Shown here piece after piece: positions 1-5,093 of a stretch of DNA of 5,093 bases. How positions within the stretch are numbered: position 1 is the stretch's first letter; each line of letters starts with the position of its first letter. Source of the DNA: an uncultured Eubacteriales bacterium (GTDB lineage Bacteria > Bacillota > Clostridia > Oscillospirales > Acutalibacteraceae); NCBI GenBank assembly GCA_934408795.1, contig CAKRVQ010000099.1, positions 1 to 5,093 on the forward strand. The letters run 5' to 3'. A model generated the notes under the pieces. That model ran no database searches. It saw nothing but the letters and a program-made list of their open reading frames with translations, and had not been told where the DNA came from. The translations under genes were made by a program, and so were the position numbers.

Positions 1-93
1 AATATATTGTATCTTGGCGGAGCATAATTATTTTTATGTCGACGCTTAACGAATCGTGTCAGATAATCCCCCACGATGTAAACCGTCATGTAC

Positions 94-99
94 GGAGGT
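94..99 (+). promoter_or_regulatory. Ribosome binding site of the M3 peptidase (decides the start)
   Basis: GGAGGT lies 7 bases before the ATG at 107 and is a near-perfect match to the anti-Shine-Dalgarno sequence. It decides the start. The same frame is open further upstream to a GTG at 56, but that codon has no purine-rich site in front of it, and the 17 extra residues (MSDNPPRCKPSCTEVLF) do not resemble the start of an M3 peptidase. Confidence 0.85.
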
Positions 100-106
100 G
101 CTTTTT

Positions 107-1810
107 ATGAAATTCAGTGAAATGCCGTATGCAAGACCGAATGTTGAAGCCGTAAAAAGCGAGTTGAAAGGTCTTACTGAAGCTTTGGAAAATGCAAAGA
201 GCTATTCCGAGGCAAAAGAAATATTCTTAAAAAAAGAAGAACTAATTAAAAAGGTATATACCCTCTCCACCCTCGTGAGTATCCGCCATTCAATAGATAC
301 CCGCGATGAGTTCTATGATAATGAAGAAAAGTTTTGGAATGCCGTCGGCCCCGAGCTTGAGGAGTATATCCAAAACTGGACCGCAGCAATGCTCAAAAGT
401 CCTTTCCGTAAGGATTTTGCCGCAGAATACGGCGACCTTATGTTCATAAACGCCGAGATCAGCCTTAAGACATTTTCGACCGAAATAATATCGGATCTTC
501 AGAAGGAAAACGATCTCACTCAGGAATATGAAAAGCTGCTTGCCTCTGCCGCGATACCCTTCGAAGGCGGAGTATACACGATATCTCAGCTCGCTCCTTT
601 CAAAAACGATCCCGATGACGATCGCCGTCTCGCCGCCTGGAAGGCAGAGGGTAAGTGGTACAAGGAGCATCAGGATCAGCTTGACGGCATTTACGACAAA
701 CTTACCCGCCTGCGTGACGGTATGGGTAAAAAGCTCGGTTATGAGGGATATACGACCCTCGGATATTACCGTATGGGCAGAAACTGCTACACAAAGAGCG
801 ATGTCGAGAAATTCCGCTCCGCGGTAGTAAAACACCTTGTCCCCATAGCGGATGAGATCTACCGTGAGCAGGCAAAGCGCCTCGGTAAGGAGTATCCTCT
901 GAGTTTCGCGGATGCGGCTCTTATGTTCCGCTCGGGCAACCCAAAACCCTGCGGCGATGCCGACGCGATCGTGGAACACGCAAAGAAGTTCTACAATGAG
1001 CTTTCGCCCGAAACCGCCGAGTTCTTCAAGATAATGACCGATAATGAGCTGCTTGACCTTCTTTCAACCGAAGGTAAAGCCGGCGGCGGATATTGCACAA
1101 GCCTTTATGATTATGAAGTCCCCTTCATCTTTGCCAACTTCAACGGCACAAGGGACGATGTTGAGACCGTCACCCATGAGGCGGGACATGCCTTCGCAGA
1201 TTGGCTCAACCGTAAGCGTATACCTATGGAGACAATTTGGCCGAGCCTTGAGGGATGTGAAGTCCATTCAATGTCAATGGAATTCTTCTCATGGCCCTGG
1301 GCGGAAGGATTCTTCGGTAAGGATACCCGTAAGTTCTACTACAGCCACCTTGCCGGCGCCGTAACCTTTATTCCGTACGGCACCATGGTCGACCATTTCC
1401 AGCACGAAGTCTATGCCAATCCAGATATGACACCTGCCGAACGCCACGCGGTGTGGAAGAAGCTCCTCGGTGTGTATATGCCTTGGCTCAGACTGGACGG
1501 AGATATTCCGTTCTACGCCGACGGCGAGGGCTGGCAGAGACAACACCATATCTACTCAAGCCCCTTCTACTATATAGATTATTGCCTTGCACAAACGGTA
1601 GCTCTCCAGTTCTGGGCAATGATACAAAAGGATCTTGCCGATGCTTGGAAGCATTATATGGCATACACGAGCCAGGGCGGAAGCAGAGTATTTACCGAGC
1701 TGCTTAAAAACGCAGGTCTCGAAAGCCCGTTTGACGAAAAATGCCTCGCGGGCGTTTGCACCGATGCAAAAAAGTGGCTTGAGAGCTTCGACCTCACGGG
1801 AATAGCCTGA
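107..1810 (+). CDS. M3 family oligoendopeptidase (zinc metallopeptidase, PepF-like)
   Basis: This 567-residue protein is predicted to be a cytosolic zinc endopeptidase that cleaves short peptides. It has no signal peptide or membrane span. The zinc site is clear: HEAGH at residues 357-361 (His357 and His361 as ligands, Glu358 as catalytic base), and Glu385 in the following EVHSMSME segment as the probable third ligand, matching the E-x6-E pattern of thimet-type enzymes. A conserved FIPYGTMVDHFQHEVY block lies at about 421-436. HHIYSSPFYYIDYCLAQ, starting at residue 480, carries the His/Tyr residues that in M3 enzymes line the active site and stabilise the transition state. The N-terminal ~200 residues are charged and helical, as expected for the lid half of the fold. 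The length fits the bacterial M3 oligoendopeptidase group that is related to, but distinct from, classical PepF; that subgroup assignment is from memory. No frameshift or missing catalytic residue is seen. The gene runs directly into the membrane-protein gene, and a peptide-binding lipoprotein gene lies downstream, which suggests a role in using imported peptides. Confidence 0.95.
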   Translation: MKFSEMPYARPNVEAVKSELKGLTEALENAKSYSEAKEIFLKKEELIKKVYTLSTLVSIRHSIDTRDEFYDNEEKFWNAVGPELEEYIQNWTAAMLKSPFRKDFAAEYGDLMFINAEISLKTFSTEIISDLQKENDLTQEYEKLLASAAIPFEGGVYTISQLAPFKNDPDDDRRLAAWKAEGKWYKEHQDQLDGIYDKLTRLRDGMGKKLGYEGYTTLGYYRMGRNCYTKSDVEKFRSAVVKHLVPIADEIYREQAKRLGKEYPLSFADAALMFRSGNPKPCGDADAIVEHAKKFYNELSPETAEFFKIMTDNELLDLLSTEGKAGGGYCTSLYDYEVPFIFANFNGTRDDVETVTHEAGHAFADWLNRKRIPMETIWPSLEGCEVHSMSMEFFSWPWAEGFFGKDTRKFYYSHLAGAVTFIPYGTMVDHFQHEVYANPDMTPAERHAVWKKLLGVYMPWLRLDGDIPFYADGEGWQRQHHIYSSPFYYIDYCLAQTVALQFWAMIQKDLADAWKHYMAYTSQGGSRVFTELLKNAGLESPFDEKCLAGVCTDAKKWLESFDLTGIA

Positions 1811-1811
1811 T

Positions 1812-2360
1812 ATGCTTAATAATAAAGGCGGAAGACGGGCTTATCTCAATGACTTTGTTGCCGATGAAAACGGCGGATATCTTTACGGCGGTGCCCGTTA
1901 TGAGCCTGAAAACGGCAATATCAGATCATATTGCCGATTATTGGGCGCGGTGATGACCGTCATAACCGCGATTTCGGCGGCAAGCGGATGCATTTCCGCC
2001 GAAGGGTCAACAAACTGCTTTTATGTCGTTTTGCCGCTGCTTTTTGAACTGATAGCGGTCCTGCTGGGGGATGCTGCCGCGGTAAAGGTGCTCCTTTCGG
2101 AAAAGCCGCTTCGTGAATACATTTATGTGAAGAGCGCGAAAAGAATTCCGATCTTTCTCTTCTGCGCCGCAGGATTTGCGGCGGCAGGCGCCGTTTGCAC
2201 GGGTGTTTATATCGCACTGAACGGCGTCGGGGAAAGGGCAGCGGAAACGGTTATCTATATAGTCCTGAAACTTGCGGCGGCAGTACTTTCGTTCGCGGCG
2301 GCTCAATGCCTTCGTGGAAAGAAATTCGCGAAGATCCCGCCCGCAAAAAGGGACACCTGA
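1812..2360 (+). CDS. Hypothetical membrane protein with four predicted spans
   Basis: I do not recognise the family of this 182-residue protein. About 40 polar residues (with a Tyr/Gly-rich stretch YLNDFVADENGGYLYGGARY at 11-30) precede four hydrophobic segments at about 42-61, 69-92, 111-136 and 143-166. The loop between spans 2 and 3 and the C-terminal tail are basic (KSAKR; RGKKFAKIPPAKR), and the other two loops are short and not basic. By the positive-inside rule both termini should be cytosolic. Cys60 and Cys69 flank the first outside loop and could pair, which is speculation. The start is the ATG one base after the peptidase stop; the only upstream purine run is a weak GGGA at 1798-1801, so translation probably depends on ribosomes finishing the peptidase. 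This arrangement supports a real gene co-transcribed with the peptidase. No catalytic motif, signal peptide or transporter signature is visible, and the function is unknown. Codon use is less biased than in the downstream lipoprotein gene, implying lower expression. Confidence 0.8.
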   Translation: MLNNKGGRRAYLNDFVADENGGYLYGGARYEPENGNIRSYCRLLGAVMTVITAISAASGCISAEGSTNCFYVVLPLLFELIAVLLGDAAAVKVLLSEKPLREYIYVKSAKRIPIFLFCAAGFAAAGAVCTGVYIALNGVGERAAETVIYIVLKLAAAVLSFAAAQCLRGKKFAKIPPAKRDT

Positions 2361-2368
2361 TCATTTCC

Positions 2369-2384
2369 GTCGGTTCGGACCGAC
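2369..2384 (+). other. Small hairpin just after the membrane-protein gene
   Basis: GTCGGT-TCGG-ACCGAC forms a perfect 6 bp stem with a 4-base loop, beginning 8 bases after the stop at 2360. It is followed by CTTTCGG and not by a T run, so it is at best a weak or factor-dependent terminator for the two-gene upstream unit. It may equally be a 3'-end stabilising hairpin. The pairing is read directly from the sequence; the function is inferred. Confidence 0.35.
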
Positions 2385-2398
2385 CTTTCGGAACGCCC

Positions 2399-2457
2399 TG
2401 TCGGGAAAGGGGCGCCCTCCGAGCGGCAAAAAGGATCTTCAATGGCTTTTCCCGATA
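2399..2457 (+). repeat. 12-base-pair imperfect inverted repeat in the intergenic spacer
   Basis: Bases 2399-2410 pair continuously with 2446-2457: 12 pairs, of which two are G-T, with the perfect core TCGGGAAA/TTTCCCGA. The 35-base loop itself contains the palindrome GGGCGCCC overlapping the stem edge (2410-2417). The left arm can instead pair with CCTTTC at 2384-2389 (GAAAGG at 2405-2410), so two folds exclude each other. Whether this acts as RNA structure in read-through transcripts or as a DNA-level site is not shown by the sequence. No T run follows, so it is not a classical terminator. Confidence 0.35.
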
Positions 2458-2503
2458 ACTTACGGTAATTTCAGACCGGAGTACGGTTTGATAATTATAA
2501 AAT
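2457..2503 (+). promoter_or_regulatory. Putative promoter/operator region of the peptide-binding lipoprotein gene
   Basis: An AT-rich stretch at 2488-2503 offers several -10-like hexamers (GATAAT 2490-2495, TATAAA 2496-2501, TAAAAT 2498-2503, each 5 of 6 to TATAAT) at a sensible distance before the start at 2525. No good -35 hexamer lies 16-18 bases upstream of any of them. Immediately upstream are two dyads: TTACGGTAA (2460-2468, flanked by AA/TT with one mismatch) and CAGACCG-N5-CGGTTTG (2472-2490, one G-T). TACGGT recurs at 2461 and 2482, 21 bases apart, about two helical turns. A weak promoter needing an activator, or an operator beside the -10, is a reasonable reading but remains inference. 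Confidence 0.35.
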
Positions 2504-2510
2504 CTTATTT

Positions 2511-2516
2511 AAGGAG
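2511..2516 (+). promoter_or_regulatory. Ribosome binding site of the peptide-binding lipoprotein
   Basis: AAGGAG is followed by an A-rich, unstructured 8-base spacer (AAAAGAAA) and then the ATG at 2525. This strong site fixes the start and agrees with the lipoprotein signal peptide beginning at that codon. Confidence 0.85.
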
Positions 2517-2524
2517 AAAAGAAA

Positions 2525-4822
2525 ATGAAAAGCGCAATGAGAATCTTTTCAGTCGTTCTTGCCCTTCTTATGGTCGTCGGTCTTTTCGCCGGCTGCAAGA
2601 AGACGAACGACACGCTGGTTGTGGGTTATTCCCCGTTCAGCAGCAAGTTCTCACCCTTCTTTTCGGAGACTGCATATGACCAGGATGCTCAAACAATGAC
2701 TCAGCTCGGTCTGCTCACCTCCGATCGTACGGGTGCGATCATCCTCAAGGGTATTGAGGGTGAAACCAAGGCATACAACGGAACCGATTATACCTATTAC
2801 GGTCCCGCCGACCTCACCATTACCGAGGACAAGGAAACCGGTAAGGTCTATTATGACTTTAAGCTTCGTGAGGACCTCAAGTTCTCCGACGGCGAGAAGC
2901 TCACAATAGATGATGTTATCTTCTCTATGTATGTTCTCTGCGATCCTACATACGAAGGCAACAGCACTCTTTATGCTCTTCCTATCGAAGGTGTTGAAGA
3001 ATACCGCGCAGGTATCGAGAGCCGCGGCGACCTCATCTTCAAGGCAGGTAAGGACGGATATACCGCTACCGATTATTTCACCGAAGAGCAGTACAACAAG
3101 TTCTGGGATTACTACAACAATAATTCCGGTGCCGACTTTGCACAGTCTATAGTTGACTACTGCAAGGCAAACGGTTACAATGGCAGCACCGATTCTGTTG
3201 CGGCTTGCGCAGCAAACTGGGGCTACGAACTTAATGAGAACGCAACAGCTGCCGATTTCTGGAAAGCCATCGTTGACAAATTCAACGGCGACGAGGAAGC
3301 AGCAGAAGCGACCGAAACTGCAGGTTCTTCAAGAAAAGATCTTACCATCGCAGCTCTCGGCAACGAATTCAGAGCCGGTGTTCAGACAGGTGATTCAGCT
3401 GCAAACATCGCCGGTATCCAGAAGACCGGTGACTATTCGATGCGTGTAACTCTCACTGAGGTAGACGCAGTTGCCATCTACCAGCTCGGTATTTACATCG
3501 CCCCGCTTCACTACTACGGCGTGAAGGAAAAATACGACTACAACAACAACAAGTTCGGATTCGATAAGGGCGACCTTACTCCTGTCCGTGACAAGACCAC
3601 TAAGCCTATGGGCGCCGGTCCTTACAAATTCATCAAGTTTGAAAAGGGCGTTATCAACTACGAAGCAAACGAGAACTACTATCTCGGCGCTCCGAAGACA
3701 AAGTATGTAAACTTCCAGGAATGCCTCACTGATGACGATAAGCTCAACGGTGTTACCACCGGCACTATCGATATCACCGATCCTTCCATGAAGAAGACCA
3801 CTGCTGAGTCTATCAGCAAGACAAACGGCGATAAGGGACTTGTCGGCGACAAGATCACTACCGACCTCGTAAACAACCTCGGATACGGCTACATCGGTAT
3901 GAACGCTATCGTTATGAGCGTTGACAATCAGCCCGGTTCCGAAGCTTCCAAGAACCTCCGTAAGGCGTTCGGCACAATCTTCAGTGTATACAGAGATCTT
4001 GCCATCGACTCTTACTACGGCGAGCTTGCATCGGTCATCAACTACCCGATCTCCGATACTTCATGGGCAGCACCCCGTGCTTCCGATGACGGTTATAAGC
4101 TTGCTTTCTCTACCGATGTAAACGGTAAGGATATCTACACCTCCGATATGAAGGCTGAGGACAAGTACGAGGCTGCCAAGAAGGCTGCTCTCGGATTCCT
4201 TGAGGCTGCAGGCTACACCGTCACCGACGGCAAGGTCACTGCTGCTCCTAAGGGCGCAAAGCTTGAGTATGAGGCATGGATCCCCGCCGACGGTTCCGGC
4301 GACCATCCTTCGTTCATGATCTACACCGAGTCCAAGAAGGCTCTTGCCGACATCGGCATCAACCTGATCATTAAGGACCTCACCAACTCTTCCGAGCTCT
4401 GGACTGCCATCGAGGCTCACCAGGCTGCTCTTTGGGCTGCTGCTTGGAATGCTACCGTTGATCCGGATATGTATCAGATCTACTACTCCGATGTTGCAAA
4501 CCACAAAGAAGAACTCGGCAACAAGAAGAATCCCGCAGGCGGTCCTAAACAGGGCGGTTCCAACTATATGTACTGCATCGCCGATGCCGAGCTTGATAAG
4601 CTCATCATGGATGCCCGCACTTCAACAGACCAGACTTATCGTAAATCCATGTACAAGGCTTGCCTTGACAAGGTTATCGATTGGGCAGTCGAGATCCCGG
4701 TATATCAGAGACAGAACGCTGTCATATTCTCAACAGAGCGTGTGAATATGGACACCGTAACTCATGATATCACCACCTTCTACGGCTGGCTCAGCGAGAT
4801 TGAGAAGCTTGAGCTTAAGTAA
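2525..4822 (+). CDS. ABC transporter substrate-binding lipoprotein, family 5 (oligopeptide/dipeptide type)
   Basis: This 765-residue lipoprotein is predicted to sit on the outer face of the cytoplasmic membrane and deliver peptides (or another family 5 ligand) to an ABC importer. Residues 1-24 are a lipoprotein signal: charged start, hydrophobic core, then LFAGC with Cys24 as the lipidated residue; Phe at -3 is slightly unusual. The mature N-terminus LVVGYSPFSSKFSPFF starts the family fold. KLREDLKFSDGEKLTIDDVIFSM (113-135) is the signature segment of SBP_bac_5 proteins. MGAGPYKFIKFEKG (362-375) is the conserved G-x-GPY region. AAAWNATVDPDMYQIYYSD (638-656) and the C-terminal FYGWLSEIEKLELK match the family's end. 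It is longer than the usual 500-600 residues, mainly through extra sequence at about 155-300 that includes a helical part and an Ala/Glu-rich linker (257-269). Codons are strongly biased to C-ending and AAG forms, typical of abundant binding proteins. No permease or ATPase gene follows within the window. The ligand cannot be assigned from sequence alone; nickel, sugars and opines are family alternatives. Confidence 0.93.
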   Translation: MKSAMRIFSVVLALLMVVGLFAGCKKTNDTLVVGYSPFSSKFSPFFSETAYDQDAQTMTQLGLLTSDRTGAIILKGIEGETKAYNGTDYTYYGPADLTITEDKETGKVYYDFKLREDLKFSDGEKLTIDDVIFSMYVLCDPTYEGNSTLYALPIEGVEEYRAGIESRGDLIFKAGKDGYTATDYFTEEQYNKFWDYYNNNSGADFAQSIVDYCKANGYNGSTDSVAACAANWGYELNENATAADFWKAIVDKFNGDEEAAEATETAGSSRKDLTIAALGNEFRAGVQTGDSAANIAGIQKTGDYSMRVTLTEVDAVAIYQLGIYIAPLHYYGVKEKYDYNNNKFGFDKGDLTPVRDKTTKPMGAGPYKFIKFEKGVINYEANENYYLGAPKTKYVNFQECLTDDDKLNGVTTGTIDITDPSMKKTTAESISKTNGDKGLVGDKITTDLVNNLGYGYIGMNAIVMSVDNQPGSEASKNLRKAFGTIFSVYRDLAIDSYYGELASVINYPISDTSWAAPRASDDGYKLAFSTDVNGKDIYTSDMKAEDKYEAAKKAALGFLEAAGYTVTDGKVTAAPKGAKLEYEAWIPADGSGDHPSFMIYTESKKALADIGINLIIKDLTNSSELWTAIEAHQAALWAAAWNATVDPDMYQIYYSDVANHKEELGNKKNPAGGPKQGGSNYMYCIADAELDKLIMDARTSTDQTYRKSMYKACLDKVIDWAVEIPVYQRQNAVIFSTERVNMDTVTHDITTFYGWLSEIEKLELK

Positions 4823-4854
4823 CTTTCCTTAACGGAACATACTTATAAAAGTGC

Positions 4855-4900
4855 AGCAAGGCTGCCGGAGGGCTTTTGCCCTCCGGTGGCTTCGGTTGCT
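4855..4900 (+). terminator. Strong GC-rich hairpin after the lipoprotein gene (probable terminator)
   Basis: The core stem CCGGAGGGC (4865-4873) / GCCCTCCGG (4878-4886) is perfect with a TTTT loop. It extends outward with two G-T pairs and two Watson-Crick pairs to 4861-4890 (13 pairs). After an asymmetric internal loop it extends again with AGCAA (4855-4859) / TTGCT (4896-4900). It starts 32 bases after the stop. The usual T run is missing on the right: the stem is followed by TTCGGTTGCTTATCC, with a T-rich stretch only at 4916-4926. It may terminate inefficiently, protect the mRNA 3' end, or be an intercistronic hairpin that lowers expression of a downstream gene. On the opposite strand the same hairpin is followed by CTTGCTGCACTTTTA, so a role for a convergent transcript is also possible. 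Confidence 0.65.
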
Positions 4901-5093
4901 TATCCGGAATATAGGTTTTAATTTATCATTTCATACAATACACGCTTTGTGCATTCGTCGTACCGCGGCACGCTGAAATTAAAAGCTCGGCAGTGCACAC
5001 GACGGCAGAAAACGCCGCATAATGCGCTGCAGTGATGTGCCGCAGCGGTGTGTCGGGGCAGTGCGGGGTAAACAGTCGGGCGGCGTGCCGAAC
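4901..5093. other. Right-edge non-coding or undetermined region
   Basis: No gene can be supported here. The first ~80 bases are AT-rich; from about 4960 the sequence becomes GC-rich and rich in inverted repeats: CGGCACGC (4966-4973) with GCGTGCCG (5083-5090), CGCTGC (5025-5030) with GCAGCG (5042-5047), and CGTCGT (4956-4961) with ACGACG (4999-5004). GGCAGTGC occurs directly repeated at 4989 and 5057. Minus-strand frames are open from the window edge to stops at 4918-4920 and 4927-4929, but without recognisable protein. No ribosome binding site or convincing + strand start for a permease gene is present. Confidence 0.4.

Noticed and set aside
7..34. Possible promoter TTGTAT (7-12) with TATTTT (29-34) before the peptidase
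   Set aside because: Spacing is acceptable at 16 bases, but the hexamers match the consensus at only 3 of 6 and 4 of 6 positions in an AT-rich edge, which is too weak to call.
53..95. Small hairpins in the peptidase leader (ATCGTG/CACGAT at 53-77; CCGT/ACGG at 83-95 touching the ribosome binding site)
   Set aside because: Stems of 6 and 4 pairs with 13- and 5-base loops are expected by chance. There is no riboswitch-like architecture.
56..106. N-terminal extension of the peptidase from a GTG at 56
   Set aside because: There is no ribosome binding site before the GTG, the extra residues are not family-like, and a strong GGAGGT precedes the ATG at 107.
290..979. 229-codon antisense open frame inside the peptidase gene
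   Set aside because: It lies wholly opposite a well-supported coding frame, has no recognisable protein features, and long antisense frames are common in such codon usage.
2195..2679. Overlapping + strand frames across the end of the membrane-protein gene and the start of the lipoprotein gene (2195-2458, 2272-2679)
   Set aside because: They are Arg/Pro/Ser-rich shadow translations without ribosome binding sites. The lipoprotein start is fixed by AAGGAG and its signal peptide.
4061..4504. 147-codon antisense frame inside the lipoprotein gene
   Set aside because: It is a shadow of a strongly codon-biased gene, with no independent start signal or recognisable motif.
5022..5093. Start of a + strand permease gene (ATG at 5022 or 5035, open to the edge)
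   Set aside because: Neither start has a ribosome binding site, and the translations (MRCSDVPQRC..., MCRSGVSGQC...) lack the hydrophobic N-terminus of a DppB/OppB permease.

Overview
The window looks like chromosomal DNA from an anaerobic Firmicute, most likely a gut-type Clostridia of the Oscillospiraceae/Lachnospiraceae kind. This is an inference from strong AGGAGG-type ribosome binding sites, moderate GC content, a Gram-positive lipoprotein signal, and the style of the peptide-binding protein. No mobile element, CRISPR array, rRNA or tRNA was seen.

Layout: three genes lie on the + strand. (1) Positions 107-1810 encode a complete zinc-dependent M3-family oligoendopeptidase, with HEAGH, a downstream Glu ligand and the C-terminal HHIYSSPFYYIDY block. 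(2) One base after its stop, 1812-2360 encodes an unrecognised 182-residue protein with four predicted membrane spans, probably translationally coupled to the peptidase. (3) After a 164-base gap rich in small dyad symmetries, 2525-4822 encodes a large (765 aa) lipoprotein of the family 5 (OppA/DppA-type) ABC-transporter substrate-binding proteins. A strong GC-rich hairpin follows its stop codon. The last ~190 bases hold no gene that can be supported; they become GC-rich and contain several inverted repeats.

How the genes could work together: the lipoprotein would capture peptides outside the membrane for an ABC importer whose permease and ATPase genes are not in this window. The cytosolic M3 peptidase would degrade imported short peptides to smaller fragments. 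The role of the small membrane protein between them is unknown. The functional pairing is inferred from proximity only: the gap before the binding-protein gene, its own strong ribosome binding site and its sharper codon bias suggest it is transcribed and expressed separately, at a higher level. Overall this is an ordinary peptide-utilisation neighbourhood. The least explained parts are the four-span membrane protein, the dyad-rich spacer 2361-2524, and the right edge.
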